From contig JACKPW010000002.1 in assembly GCA_024233215.1 (NCBI GenBank), positions 434,001 to 498,000 of the forward strand: a stretch of DNA of 64,000 nt, in the 5' to 3' direction. The notes under the pieces are model-generated. The model had not been told where the DNA came from, searched no databases, and saw only the letters and a list, made by a program, of their open reading frames with translations. This document shows, in pieces, positions 50,485 to 59,571 of the stretch (positions are counted from its first letter, which is position 1; each line of letters opens with the position of its first letter). Source of the DNA: Verrucomicrobiales bacterium. Its GTDB lineage: Bacteria; Verrucomicrobiota; Verrucomicrobiia; Limisphaerales; J093. Made by a program: the position numbers and the translations under genes.

Positions 50485-51774
50485 TCAGAGTTCCCTGCGG
50501 ATATAGGGGGCGAATTCGGCGCGGCAGTAGGGGGGGATGCGCACTTTGAACCGGCCGCCTTCGCCGTCGAACTTGCTCTCCACCACCTGGCCGACCTCGT
50601 GCAGTCGCGAGACCAGGGCGGCGCGGCCATGCGGGATGACCACCTCGACGAATTCGCGCACCGGACGGAGGCGGGTCCCCAGCTCGGCCATCAGCGCGTC
50701 GAAGCCCCTGCCGGTTCGGGCCGAGACACACGCGGCTTCCGGGTGGGTATTGCGCCACGCGGGACCGGGATCGCCATTTTCGAGCAGGTCGATCTTGTTG
50801 AACACCGTGAGCGTCGGTTTCGTGTGGGCGCCGATTTCCTCCAACACGGTATTCACCGCGGCGATCTGTTCCTCCGCCCGGGGCGAACTGACGTCGACCA
50901 CGTGGAGCAGCAGGTCCGCCTGCACGACCTCGTCGAGGGTGGCCTTGAAGGCTTCGACCAGTTGATGCGGGAGTTTGCGGATGAACCCGACGGTGTCGGA
51001 GAGCAGGACGTTCTGGTTGGTGGGGAGACGCAGCCGGCGGGTGGTGGGATCGAGCGTGGCGAAGAGCTGATCCTCCTCCAGAACGGCCGCGCCGGTGAGG
51101 GCGTTGAAGAGGGTGGACTTGCCGGCATTGGTGTAACCGACGATGGACGCCAGCGGCCATTGATGGCGCTGCCGGCCCTGGCGTTGGGTGGAACGTTGGC
51201 GGCGAACCTCGATGAGTTCGCGGCCGAGCTTGTCGATGCGTTCCTGCACCTTGCGACGATCGGCTTCGAGCTGGGTTTCGCCTTCGCCGCCGCGCATGCC
51301 GATGCCGCCCTTCTGGCGGGAAAGGTGGGTCCAATAGCGGGTGAGCCGCGGCAGCAGGTGACGCAACCGGGCGAGTTCGACCTGCAGCTTGCCTTCGCGG
51401 GTCTGGGCGCGCTGGCCGAAGATGTCGAGAATCAGCGCCGTGCGATCGAGGATCTTGCACTCGAACACGCGCTCCAGGTTGCGGCCCTGGGCCGGGGAAA
51501 GCTCGTCGTCGAAGATGACCGTGTCGACGTCCTCAGCCTGGCAGATGAGCTTGAGCTGATCGGCCTTGCCGGTGCCGATGTAAGTGGCGGGGTGGGGATG
51601 TTCCAGACGCTGCAGGGCCCGGCCCACCACGGTGCCGCCGGCGGTGCCGGCCAGTTCGTGGAGTTCGTCGAGCGACTCCTCCACCTCGGCGGTGGATTGC
51701 TGTCGGAGCGCGACCCCGATGAGGTAGACGCGCTCGGTCTGTTGCTGAATTTCGGTTGAAAGAAGGGCTTTCAC
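50485..51774 (-). CDS. hflX: Ribosome-associated GTPase HflX
   Basis: 429 residues. The N-terminal HflX domain (VYLIGVALRQQSTAEVEESL, HPATYIGTGKADQLK, VIFDDELSPAQGRNLER) is followed by the GTPase domain with VGYTNAGKSTLFN (G1), LSDTVGFIRKLPHQL (G3) and VFNKIDLLE (G4), and a short C-terminal domain. HflX splits stalled 70S ribosomes, notably after heat stress. It is the last gene of shc-lspA-miaA-hflX, 18 nt after miaA; the miaA-hflX order is conserved in many bacteria. A family-A repeat reaches its 3' end. Confidence 0.95.
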   Translation of the reverse strand: MKALLSTEIQQQTERVYLIGVALRQQSTAEVEESLDELHELAGTAGGTVVGRALQRLEHPHPATYIGTGKADQLKLICQAEDVDTVIFDDELSPAQGRNLERVFECKILDRTALILDIFGQRAQTREGKLQVELARLRHLLPRLTRYWTHLSRQKGGIGMRGGEGETQLEADRRKVQERIDKLGRELIEVRRQRSTQRQGRQRHQWPLASIVGYTNAGKSTLFNALTGAAVLEEDQLFATLDPTTRRLRLPTNQNVLLSDTVGFIRKLPHQLVEAFKATLDEVVQADLLLHVVDVSSPRAEEQIAAVNTVLEEIGAHTKPTLTVFNKIDLLENGDPGPAWRNTHPEAACVSARTGRGFDALMAELGTRLRPVREFVEVVIPHGRAALVSRLHEVGQVVESKFDGEGGRFKVRIPPYCRAEFAPYIRREL

Positions 51775-51792
51775 GATGACCGGGCGGGGAGG

Positions 51793-52746
51793 CTAGCAGC
51801 GGGTGACAGGGTGTGCAACGGGCTCCGGGTTCCGGGCCTGAACAATCCGGGCTGCCGTGGCCTCGGCGGGTTCATCGGCGGACACGTCGACCCAATGGAC
51901 GGGAAGTTGATGACGGAACCAGGTCATCTGGCGTCGGGCAAACTGGCGGGTACGCTGTTTCACAAGGGCAATGGTCTCAGGAAGGTCACGCTCCCCGCGC
52001 AGATGTTCGACGACCTGCCGGTAGCCGATGGCCTGCAGGGCGGTGCGGTTGTCGGCGAGTCCCGCGGCAAGGGCTGACTGCGTTTCCGCCACCAACCCGG
52101 CGGCGAACATCGCCTCCACCCGCCGGTCGATCCGGGCCGTCAAGTCCGCGCGATCCCGACGCAGGCACCAGACCGCGGCTTCGGGTGACGCGTTGTCGGG
52201 GGACCAGGCGGCGCGGCGGGCCGCCCACGTTTGTCCGGTCAGACGCCGCAGCTCGACCGCGCGTTGAATCCGTCGGGGGTTGGCCAGGTCCAGATTCGCC
52301 AGCGCTTCGGGATCATCCCGCCGTAGTTCTGCAAGGAGACTTTCGACCGGTGTGGTCTCGAGTTCGGCGCGTACGGCCGGATCGGATGGAGGCAGCGGGT
52401 CCAAGCCAGCAAGCAACGCCTTGAAATACAGGCCCGTGCCGCCGCAGAGGATCGGAATCCGGCCGCGCGCCAGAATGTCGTTTACGGCGTCCAGCGCGAG
52501 GGTCCGATAGCGGGCCACGTCGAAGGGTTCGCTCACCCCGGCCACGTCGATGAGATGATGCGGCACGCGCCGGCGTTCGGCCGGTGTGGCCTTGGCGGTG
52601 CCGAGGTCCAGGCCGCGATACACCTGCATGGAATCGACCGAGACGATCTCGCCCTGAAGGCGTTCGACGAGGGACAGGGCGACGGCGGACTTGCCGGAGG
52701 CGGTGGGGCCGGCGAGGAGGAGAGTGCGTTGCCAGTCGAGGTTCAA
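51793..52746 (-). CDS. miaA: tRNA dimethylallyltransferase
   Basis: 317 residues. LLLAGPTASGKSAVALSL is the P-loop, SVDSMQVYRGLDLGTAKAT the dimethylallyl-diphosphate/catalytic region, and GGTGLYFKALLAGLD and RQFARRQMTWFRHQ complete the family. The enzyme adds dimethylallyl to N6 of A37 in tRNAs reading UNN codons. The start is 3 nt after the lspA stop and the stop 18 nt before hflX, so all three are co-translated or nearly so. No odd features. Confidence 0.96.
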   Translation of the reverse strand: MNLDWQRTLLLAGPTASGKSAVALSLVERLQGEIVSVDSMQVYRGLDLGTAKATPAERRRVPHHLIDVAGVSEPFDVARYRTLALDAVNDILARGRIPILCGGTGLYFKALLAGLDPLPPSDPAVRAELETTPVESLLAELRRDDPEALANLDLANPRRIQRAVELRRLTGQTWAARRAAWSPDNASPEAAVWCLRRDRADLTARIDRRVEAMFAAGLVAETQSALAAGLADNRTALQAIGYRQVVEHLRGERDLPETIALVKQRTRQFARRQMTWFRHQLPVHWVDVSADEPAEATAARIVQARNPEPVAHPVTRC

Positions 52747-52749
52747 CGC

Positions 52750-53271
52750 TCAGACCCGGGCGACGGGCGGGGCCTCACCGGCCGGGTCCTGCCCGGCTTT
52801 CCAGGAGAGGAGGATGAGGAGGAACACGCCGACGCAGATGGCGCTGTCCGCGACGTTGAAGGCGGGGAAGCCGACCTCGCTGCCGTCGCCTCCGCGGGGT
52901 CGGATGTAGAAGTAGAGGAAGTCGATGACATGGCCGACGCGGATTCGATCGATGAGGTTTCCGAGGATGCCGCCGGTGACCAGGCCGTAGGCGAACTGGC
53001 CGAGGCCGGTGCGCAGGTCGAACTTATGCCGGGCCCAGGCGAGGATGGCCAGCGCCACCACGGAAACCAGGGCCAGCACGCCGTTGTTGCCGTGGAACAG
53101 GCTCCAGGCGGCACCGGTGTTGCCCCAGTGCACGAACTTGAAGAAGCCGTCCACGATGACGCGTTGATCCCACTGTTTGAGCAGGCCGATGACCAGCAGC
53201 TTGGTGACCTGATCCAGCAGGAGCACCGCCGCCGCCACGCCCAGGATTCGTTGGTTTGCCCCGAGTTTCAT
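52750..53271 (-). CDS. lspA: Lipoprotein signal peptidase
   Basis: 173 residues from ATG 53271. Four membrane helices with LLLDQVTKLLVI, the GNLIDRIRVGHVIDFL box and FNVADSAICVGVFLL; the catalytic aspartates are Asp117 and Asp142. It removes signal peptides from diacylglyceryl-modified prolipoproteins in the inner membrane. The open frame runs 149 codons further upstream through the end of shc, but Met 53271 gives the normal length. It lies 59 nt after shc and 3 nt before miaA. A GIN lipoprotein and lnt occur elsewhere in the window. Confidence 0.95.
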   Translation of the reverse strand: MKLGANQRILGVAAAVLLLDQVTKLLVIGLLKQWDQRVIVDGFFKFVHWGNTGAAWSLFHGNNGVLALVSVVALAILAWARHKFDLRTGLGQFAYGLVTGGILGNLIDRIRVGHVIDFLYFYIRPRGGDGSEVGFPAFNVADSAICVGVFLLILLSWKAGQDPAGEAPPVARV

Positions 53272-53330
53272 GAATCGCTGGGATAATAGAGCCTCTTCCG
53301 GGGCCGGGATGCAAGTGCGGGCGGACCGGT

Positions 53331-55352
53331 TTACGCTACGCGGATGGACAAGGGGCTTCTCAGATGGCGGACCGAGCCATTGACGTTCACCCGGTGCACC
53401 AAGTGGCGGTAGGTGGCCAGCGCCAGCAGGGGCCAGGCGTTTCGATACATGTCGTACTTGAGGTAGAACACCTTCGGGAAACCGGTGCCGGTGGTCTCTT
53501 CCTCCGTCCAGGAACCGTCCTCGTTCTGGGTGTTGACGAGGTATTCGATGCCGCGGCGCAGGCTGGGACGGTCGGGATCGCCGAAGGTGCAGAGCCCCAT
53601 GACCGCCCAGGCGGACTGGGAGGCCGTGCTGGGGCCCTGGCCCTTGAAGACGGGATCGTCGTAGGTGTTGCCCCGTTCGCCCCAGCCACCGTCGGGATGC
53701 TGCACGCTCTCGTACCAATCACGCGCCTTGAGCAGCCAGTCCTGGTGCATGTCCAGGCCCAGGGTTTGCAGACCGCGCAGCACCTGCCATGTGCCGTAAA
53801 TGTAGTTCACGCCCCAACGACCGTACCAGGTGCCGTCCGGTTCCTGCTGTTGCCGGAGGTACTCCAGAGCCCGCACCACCTGCGGATGATCGTGGGGGTA
53901 TTTCTCGTGGCCAAGCACCTCGAGAATGCGCGCGGTGATGTCGGCGCATTCGGGGTCCAGCATCGCGTTGTGGTCCGCGAAGGGGACCTTCTCGAGGATG
54001 TTCTTGGTGCAGTCCTTGTCGAACGCCGCCCAGCCACCGTCCTTGCACTGGAAGGTCAACATCCAGTTCAGGCCGCGCCGATAGGCCGCGTCCCGGGCCG
54101 CGGGGTCATCCGTTGGGACCAGGCGCAGGGCAAGCAGCACCATCGCGGTGTCGTCCACGTCTGGATTCCACTTGTTCTCGAACTCGAACACCCAGCCGCT
54201 GGGTTCGACACCAGTCGGGTTCTTGTGAATCCAGTCCCCGCGAAAACGGATCTCCTTGCCGATGACCCACTCGACCGATTGCTTGAGGGCGGGATGATCC
54301 TCCGCGAGGCCGGATTCGCGGAGGGCGATGGCCACGATGGCGGTGTCCCAGACCGGCGAGAGGCAGGGTTCGATGCGCACCTCGTCCTCGGTCTCGTGCG
54401 TGTGCATGGCCAGCTGGGCCTCGACCTGGCGCACTTCGGGGGAGTCCGGCGCGTAGCCCAGTACTTCCAGCACGATGCGGGAATAGAGCATGCCCGGGAA
54501 GATGGCGGCGAGGCCGTCGGAGCCCTCGAAGCGTTCGAGCATCCATTGCTCGGCCTTCTTGAGGGCGCGCCGGCGGAAGGGGTGGATGCCGAGGCGGGCC
54601 CAGTGCTCGGCGAACTTGTGCAGCTTGTCGAGGGCGAGGAAGAAGTTCCGCCAGCTGAGCATGCCGGGGTCGCGGGGCAATCGAAGATCCCGTTCGTGGT
54701 AACCCTCGCGGTACAATTCGTGAATGGTGGCCCCGACCTGCCGGGTGGGTTTGAAGTGGTTGATGATGGCGAGGGGAACGAGCATGGCGCGGGACCAGTT
54801 GCTCATCTCCCAGAAGTTGACGTGGAACCACTTTCCGATCAGCAGTACCTCGCAGGGAATGGTGGGGACGTACTTCCACGGGAAGAGCCCCACGAGGGCG
54901 AGGTAGAGCTTCGAGAAGGTGTTCATCCGGGGCACCCCGCCCAGACTCAGGGCCACTTCCCGGGCCTTCAGCATGCGGGGATCCGTGACCGGCACGCCGG
55001 CGAGCTTGAGGGCGAGGTAGGCCTTGACCGTGGCGTTCACCTCGGGCGGGCCGCCGTGGTAGATGTTCCATCCCCCGTCGGGAAGTTGCTGGCGAAACAG
55101 GTGGTTGATGGCCTTGCGTTCCCAGGCCGGGTCCACGCTGTGGTTCCAGTGATGGAAGACCGCCATGTCCGCCACCAGCGTGGCATCCACAATCAGTTCC
55201 CCGACCCAGTACCCCTCGGGGTGCTGAAGTCGGAGCAGGTTCTCTTGGGCGCGCTCGACGGCCCGGTCCACGTCAATGCCCGGCCCGGCGGGAAGCGGGG
55301 CCGACTGACAGGCGGGTTGGAGCTGGCGGCCTTCAGGCGAGGTCGCAGACAT
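53331..55352 (-). CDS. shc: Squalene-hopene cyclase
   Basis: 673 residues. The DVDDTA motif (Asp398, Asp400, Asp401) is the protonating acid site, and several QW repeats are seen (QLPDGGWNIYHGG, QCKDGGWAAFD, QQEPDGTWYGRWG, QHPDGGWGERG, QNEDGSW). It folds squalene into hopene or hopanol at the membrane; hopanoids stiffen bacterial membranes. An HpnI-like glycosyltransferase at 61955 may act on the product. It is the first gene of shc-lspA-miaA-hflX. No radical SAM or other hpn gene is adjacent, so the remaining pathway must be elsewhere. Confidence 0.95.
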   Translation of the reverse strand: MSATSPEGRQLQPACQSAPLPAGPGIDVDRAVERAQENLLRLQHPEGYWVGELIVDATLVADMAVFHHWNHSVDPAWERKAINHLFRQQLPDGGWNIYHGGPPEVNATVKAYLALKLAGVPVTDPRMLKAREVALSLGGVPRMNTFSKLYLALVGLFPWKYVPTIPCEVLLIGKWFHVNFWEMSNWSRAMLVPLAIINHFKPTRQVGATIHELYREGYHERDLRLPRDPGMLSWRNFFLALDKLHKFAEHWARLGIHPFRRRALKKAEQWMLERFEGSDGLAAIFPGMLYSRIVLEVLGYAPDSPEVRQVEAQLAMHTHETEDEVRIEPCLSPVWDTAIVAIALRESGLAEDHPALKQSVEWVIGKEIRFRGDWIHKNPTGVEPSGWVFEFENKWNPDVDDTAMVLLALRLVPTDDPAARDAAYRRGLNWMLTFQCKDGGWAAFDKDCTKNILEKVPFADHNAMLDPECADITARILEVLGHEKYPHDHPQVVRALEYLRQQQEPDGTWYGRWGVNYIYGTWQVLRGLQTLGLDMHQDWLLKARDWYESVQHPDGGWGERGNTYDDPVFKGQGPSTASQSAWAVMGLCTFGDPDRPSLRRGIEYLVNTQNEDGSWTEEETTGTGFPKVFYLKYDMYRNAWPLLALATYRHLVHRVNVNGSVRHLRSPLSIRVA

Positions 55353-55485
55353 GGCGGACGTTTATGCGGTCCGGTGCCGCCGTCTGTAAAGCATTTAGCC
55401 CCTGCACCGGGGTGCCAGGGCCGGTCGAATTTGGGCGACACCCGGGGTGTCGGTGGCTAGAGTGGTCCGCCTGACAAGCCTGACC

Positions 55486-56601
55486 ATGAAGACACATCGT
55501 TCCTTTCGTTTCCGGTTTTGTCGCCCCATCTGCCTGGCGGTCTTGTGGGTGGGGCTTCCGCGGATTGCCGCCGCGGATTCCCCGACGGGTCCGGCCTGCG
55601 AGTCGGAGGTGTTCGGCCGGTTGCCCGACCAGCGTGAGGTGCGGCGGTTCAGCCTGGACAACGGAGCGGGGCTGCGGGTGCAGGTGATGGAGTATGGCGC
55701 GACGATCACCGGCATTTTCGTGCCGGACCGGAACCGCCGGGTCACCAACGTCGTTCTGGGAAGTGACCGGTTCGAGGACTACCTGGCGGGTCGGGTGCCC
55801 GCGGCATCGGTCATCGGACGTTTCGCGAACCGGATTGCCGGCGCCCGGTTCACGCTGGATGGAACGACCTACACACTGGCGGCAAACAGCGGCACCAACC
55901 ACATCCACGGCGGGCCGCAGGGTTTTGCGAAGCGGCTCTGGCAGGGCGAGGCGCTGCCCCGGTCGGAGGACGGCGTTGTGGGGGTGCGTTTCACTTATCG
56001 CAGCGCGGACGGGGAGGAGGGATATCCCGGCAACCTGGTGGTTTCGGTCTCCCTGCTCCTGACTCCCCGCGGTGAGTTGCAACTGCAGTACGCTGCCAGC
56101 ACCGATCGGCCCACCGTGGTGAACCTGACGAACCACGCCTATTTCAACCTCGCGGGGGGAGGCGACGTGATGAACCACGAACTCTGGCTGGCCGCCGAGC
56201 AATACACCCCGACGGATGCCTCATTGATCCCCACCGGCGCCACGGCCACAGTGGTGGGGACGCCGCTGGATTTCCTCGAGACGACGCGCCTCGGTGCGCG
56301 CATGGACCGGCTTCCGCCGCCGTACACCGGCTATGACCACAACTTCGTGCTTGGCGATCCCACGCCTCGTCCGCGGTTGGTCGCGCGGCTGCGTGATCCG
56401 GCGGGGGGGCGGACGATGGAGGTGCTGACCACCGAACCTGGCGTGCAGCTCTACACGGGCAACCACGTACAGCACCGCGGTGTGTGCCTGGAAACCCAGC
56501 ATTATCCGGATTCACCGAACCAACCGGCGTTTCCTTCGTGCGTGGTGCGACCCGGCGCGCCGTTCGAGAGCGAGACCGTCTTTCGTTTCAAGGTGCGCTG
56601 A
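55486..56601 (+). CDS. galM: Secreted aldose 1-epimerase
   Basis: 371 residues from ATG 55486, with a signal peptide (RFCRPICLAVLWVGLPRIAAA) that most cytoplasmic GalM proteins lack. Catalytic regions: VMEYGATITGIFVPDRN, GRFANRIAGARF, TNHIHGGPQGF (catalytic His), LTNHAYFNLAG and the final LETQHYPDSPNQPAFPS with the catalytic Glu. It interconverts alpha and beta anomers of free sugars, here in the periplasm, which would suit sugars released by the GH97 and DUF4038 enzymes. A TAGAGT box lies 22 nt before the start. Confidence 0.92.
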   Translation: MKTHRSFRFRFCRPICLAVLWVGLPRIAAADSPTGPACESEVFGRLPDQREVRRFSLDNGAGLRVQVMEYGATITGIFVPDRNRRVTNVVLGSDRFEDYLAGRVPAASVIGRFANRIAGARFTLDGTTYTLAANSGTNHIHGGPQGFAKRLWQGEALPRSEDGVVGVRFTYRSADGEEGYPGNLVVSVSLLLTPRGELQLQYAASTDRPTVVNLTNHAYFNLAGGGDVMNHELWLAAEQYTPTDASLIPTGATATVVGTPLDFLETTRLGARMDRLPPPYTGYDHNFVLGDPTPRPRLVARLRDPAGGRTMEVLTTEPGVQLYTGNHVQHRGVCLETQHYPDSPNQPAFPSCVVRPGAPFESETVFRFKVR

Positions 56602-56816
56602 CGTTCGCCGTCGCGCTTTGCTGAGCGGAGCGGTATCCAGGCTGTGAAGGGGGCCGGCTGAACACGCGAAACACAAAAAGGAAGTTTTCGTGAGTCTGGG
56701 GTTGAAATCCGGTCACAATTTCGACAAGCTTCGGCAAGTTGCAACCCATCAATCATGCTTCGGTGAGATGAAACACCGATGAACAAACCCCAAGGGATGA
56801 ACGGAGGTGAGTAAGA
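56602..56816. other. Upstream region of the histone-like gene
   Basis: 215 bp between galM and the small basic gene. It contains a strong GGAGGTGA ribosome-binding site at 56803-56810 and a relatively AT-rich stretch at 56690-56770 likely to hold a promoter, but no clear -35/-10 pair. No repeat unit was recognised. Confidence 0.4.
56803..56810 (+). promoter_or_regulatory. Strong Shine-Dalgarno site
   Basis: GGAGGTGA, 6 nt before the GTG at 56817. It is the best ribosome-binding site noticed in the window and fixes the start of the histone-like gene; a stop codon in the same frame (TGA at 56808-56810) excludes a longer product. Confidence 0.75.
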
Positions 56817-56972
56817 GTGGCCGCGAAGAAAAAAGCTGCGAAGAAAGCCGTAAAGAAAGCTGCGAAGAAGGTGGCGAAGAAGGTGGCAAAGAAGGCGGTG
56901 AAGAAAGTCGCCAAGACGCCTGCCAAGAAAGTCGCCAAGAAAGCCGCAAAGAAAGCTGCGAAGAAGAAGTAG
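56817..56972 (+). CDS. Histone H1-like Lys/Ala-rich protein, 51 residues
   Basis: GTG start at 56817, stop TAG at 56970-56972. The product is almost entirely Lys, Ala and Val in the register AAKK/VAKK (AAKKKAAKKAVKKAAKKVAK and so on) with one TPAKK break, the signature of eukaryotic H1 tails and of bacterial H1-like proteins such as HctB or the tails of some HU proteins. It should bind DNA by charge and help compact or regulate the chromosome. It is too short for many gene finders. The strong Shine-Dalgarno site supports translation. No other chromosomal protein is adjacent. Confidence 0.85.
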   Translation: MAAKKKAAKKAVKKAAKKVAKKVAKKAVKKVAKTPAKKVAKKAAKKAAKKK

Positions 56973-57110
56973 TAGCAGTTGATTCCGCAGCGCGCGCAGC
57001 GCGCACGGATTACTACCCTCACATCCAGGAGGGGACCCCGTTTGAGACGGGTGAACCTGCCTGGATTTCTGTTTCCAACCCTCGCCAACATCCCCATTCC
57101 CGCCCTTGCC

Positions 57111-57833
57111 ATGGCCTCCCTCGTCTTCGACATCGAAACCGCTTCCCTGGGCACGGAACCCTTCGACGACACGCAGCTCGAATACCTCTTTCGCGACGCG
57201 GAACGGCTGCCCGAGCCGGATGCCCGCAGTCAGCGCCGCGAGGAGATCGAGCGCATGATGAGCCTGTGGCCGTTCACCTCCCAGGTGGTTTGCATCGCCA
57301 TGGTCAACCCGGAAACCCGGCGGGGACAGGTTGTGTTCGTGGCGCCTGAGTACGAGGAAAGCGGCGAAGCCGCGACGGGGCCGGTGGAGTTTGTCACCTG
57401 CCTGGACGAGACCGAGTTGCTGACCGCGTTCTGGGACGTCGCCAAGTCCTACGACCAGGTGATCACTTTCAACGGACGCGGTTTCGATGTGCCGTTTCTC
57501 TACCTCCGGTCGGCGTTGCTCAATGTCCCCATCTCCCGCAAGAACTGGCTGGGTTACCGGTTTGCCACCGAGCCGCACTGTGACCTCGCCGAGCAACTCA
57601 GCTTCTATGGGGTCAGCGGCCGGGAGGGTGCCGCCCGGCGTTTCAACCTCGACTTCTACTGCAAAGCCTTCGGCATCGAGTCCCCCAAGAGCAAAGGCGT
57701 CAGCGGCATGGATGTGGGGGATCTGCTCAAGGCGGGGCGCCACCGCGAAATCGCGGAGTATTGCCTGCGCGATGTCGAGGCCACCGTGCAGCTCTACGAA
57801 ATCTGGCGGGACCGGCTCGCGGGCATCAAGTGA
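57111..57833 (+). CDS. DEDDy 3'-5' exonuclease (PolB exonuclease-like)
   Basis: 240 residues from ATG 57111. LVFDIETASLGTEPFDD is Exo I (Asp, Glu), TFNGRGFDVPFLYLRS is Exo II (Asp) and EYCLRDVEATVQLYEIW is Exo III with the Tyr-x3-Asp of the DEDDy class. The family is related to the exonuclease domain of family B polymerases but lacks any polymerase part. It probably trims DNA or RNA 3' ends. The upstream frame is open but basic and unconserved. It follows the histone-like gene by 138 nt. Confidence 0.88.
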   Translation: MASLVFDIETASLGTEPFDDTQLEYLFRDAERLPEPDARSQRREEIERMMSLWPFTSQVVCIAMVNPETRRGQVVFVAPEYEESGEAATGPVEFVTCLDETELLTAFWDVAKSYDQVITFNGRGFDVPFLYLRSALLNVPISRKNWLGYRFATEPHCDLAEQLSFYGVSGREGAARRFNLDFYCKAFGIESPKSKGVSGMDVGDLLKAGRHREIAEYCLRDVEATVQLYEIWRDRLAGIK

Positions 57834-57894
57834 TCCTCCCAGCCAGTCGGTGCACGTCGATTCGAGAGGGAATTGCGCGGACTCACGCCCGCCT

Positions 57895-58899
57895 TTACGG
57901 CACTGATTGAGCTTTGCCGCTCCCTCGGCTGGTTTCGACCGCCCTCCCGGATTCCGCCCGGTGGTTGTCACCCGCGGGGCCCACGTAACGCCGGGCGATG
58001 ACCAGATTGTCGAACCAGACGATGTTGGTCGCCTGCTTCGTCCAGCGGTCAGTCACGTAGCTTTCCAGGGTGAGCGCATTCGCATGCAGCGTGTCCGAGG
58101 TGCGCCAGTTGAGGTTGCGCCAGTGACCACGGAGTTCGCCGTCGATCCAAAACGCCTGTTCGCCGTCGGCCTTTCCGGGCGTGTTCTCCTGCAGCATGAA
58201 CTCGGCGCAAATCCACTTGCCGCGGGGAATGTCCGGCTGATCTTCGGGCGCGAAGGAGTTGCCCCAGTATCTGCCGTCCGGCGAGACCTTCATCTCGTGC
58301 CAGTAACTATAGAAGTTCCAGCGGCCGGGCGGGGGAAAACGACCCCAGTTTCCCCAGGGTTCCAGCGCGGTTGAGAAGCGGTCGTCCCCCGCCGGTTTCA
58401 ATCCCGCCCCGCCGAATCCGCTCCAGCGGTCCCGCCCGGTCAACCCCCGGTTCGCCCGCAACGTGACGAAGTGATGCACGTAATCGCATCCGGCTTCGAA
58501 CTTCACGTAGAACCGAATGAACACGCGCCGGGTGGGCTCGAACCACTTCGTCAGCCCCCCGCCGGTGTTGCGGCCCAGGGTGGCCGTGACCTTGAGACAG
58601 CGCTTCCCCAGGCGCCCCGCCCCATCCAGGGGGGTATCCGCAGTCAGCACCGCGTCGCCGTCATTGCGCGACTCGTCCCAGAGCTTCCAACCTGTGTCCT
58701 CCGACTCGAAATCGTCGGCGAAGATCACGTCGGGGTGACGGGGCAGGCCCTGGTCGGCCACGTAACCGGCGGCCAGGCCTTCGCCTTGGGGAAGTGGGAT
58801 AGCGGTCGACCCGCTGGACGAGGTCGCCTCCGCCGGGGCGGCCACTCCGGCCAGCCTCGCGGCGAGGCAGCCGAAGGCGACCATCCGGATCGGGTTCAT
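57895..58899 (-). CDS. Secreted protein with jelly-roll-like polysaccharide-binding or lyase fold
   Basis: 334 residues from ATG 58899 with a signal peptide (VAFGCLAARLAGVAAPAEA). HPDVIFADDFESEDTGWKLW opens the domain, followed by VFIRFYVKFEAGCDYVHHF, GLKPAGDDRFSTALEPWGNW and NFYSYWHEMKVSPDGRYWGN, ending FWIDGELRGHWRNLNWRTS and NIVWFDNLVIARRYVGP. The strand pattern fits a concanavalin-like sandwich as in PL14-type lyases and related carbohydrate-binding proteins. The active site cannot be named from sequence, so lyase activity is only a suggestion. It is the first minus-strand gene of a short secreted set. Confidence 0.55.
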   Translation of the reverse strand: MNPIRMVAFGCLAARLAGVAAPAEATSSSGSTAIPLPQGEGLAAGYVADQGLPRHPDVIFADDFESEDTGWKLWDESRNDGDAVLTADTPLDGAGRLGKRCLKVTATLGRNTGGGLTKWFEPTRRVFIRFYVKFEAGCDYVHHFVTLRANRGLTGRDRWSGFGGAGLKPAGDDRFSTALEPWGNWGRFPPPGRWNFYSYWHEMKVSPDGRYWGNSFAPEDQPDIPRGKWICAEFMLQENTPGKADGEQAFWIDGELRGHWRNLNWRTSDTLHANALTLESYVTDRWTKQATNIVWFDNLVIARRYVGPAGDNHRAESGRAVETSRGSGKAQSVP

Positions 58900-58963
58900 G
58901 CGAAGGGGGAGGGCAGCCGGGGCGCGCCGCAACGCGGGGCGCCCCGGCGATTGCGTGCCGCCT

Positions 58964-59470
58964 CTACTTGGACTCCTTCTTCTTCAGCTTGATGGTGAGG
59001 CCTGCGGGGTAGTCCAGGTAGCCCCATTGGTCCACCTGGTGCAGTCGCATTTCAAGGCCGCCACCGGTTGCCCGACCGAACACCACGGCCATCTTGCGCT
59101 TCGCGCCGTCGGCACCGGTGGAGTCCAGGCGCAGGGCCACATCGCCGCCCTCATCCGCCCAGGTGCCCTTCGATTGGTTGCCCTGGCTGTCGAAACCGAC
59201 GTACTTGGGCTCGCCGGTGGCGGAGTCGATCGAGGCGATCCCAAGATAGCTCATGTCGCCCACCTTGCCGCGCATGAGAATCACCTTCTTGTCGAGTTCC
59301 CAGGCAAACGAGTGGGTCAGGAGCGTCCCATCATTGGTGGTTCCCTCCCAGGTTCCGAGCATCCATTCCGCCTGGGCTTCGCTGACGAGGTCGGCCAGGG
59401 ACGGTTGGGCCTGGGCGGTGATCAAGAGGCCGCCGAGAGCGGCGCCAAGCATGAGTTTTCGCAGTGACAT
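58964..59470 (-). CDS. Small secreted lipocalin/calycin-like protein
   Basis: 168 residues; signal peptide MSLRKLMLGAALGGLLITAQ. The rest reads as beta strands: EWMLGTWEGTTNDGTLLTHS, KVILMRGKVGDMSYLGIASI, KYVGFDSQGNQSKGTW and DVALRLDSTG. The WMLGTWEG opening is shared with DUF1579-like calycin proteins that bind small ligands. No catalytic residues are obvious. Similar proteins are common but uncharacterised. Confidence 0.5.
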   Translation of the reverse strand: MSLRKLMLGAALGGLLITAQAQPSLADLVSEAQAEWMLGTWEGTTNDGTLLTHSFAWELDKKVILMRGKVGDMSYLGIASIDSATGEPKYVGFDSQGNQSKGTWADEGGDVALRLDSTGADGAKRKMAVVFGRATGGGLEMRLHQVDQWGYLDYPAGLTIKLKKKESK

Positions 59471-59571
59471 GGTTTCGATTCTGATGGTTTCGTTCTTACC
59501 CGTCTCCCCGTGAAAGCCGGATCACGCCGAAGAACGGGATGCCGATTACCGTATCGCGGAAGCCCCCGGCG

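Noticed and set aside
53364..55460. 698-codon open frame on the plus strand
   Set aside because: Antisense to squalene-hopene cyclase with DxDD and QW motifs.
56807..57349. Glu/Ser/Lys-rich frame starting GTG at 56807
   Set aside because: It is out of frame with the AAKK repeat; the ribosome-binding site spacing and composition favour GTG 56817, and its later part is antiphase to the exonuclease gene.
56502..57971. Phe/Leu-rich open frame on the minus strand suggesting a membrane protein
   Set aside because: The Phe-rich run is the reverse strand of the Lys/Ala codons of the histone-like gene; no membrane protein is supported.
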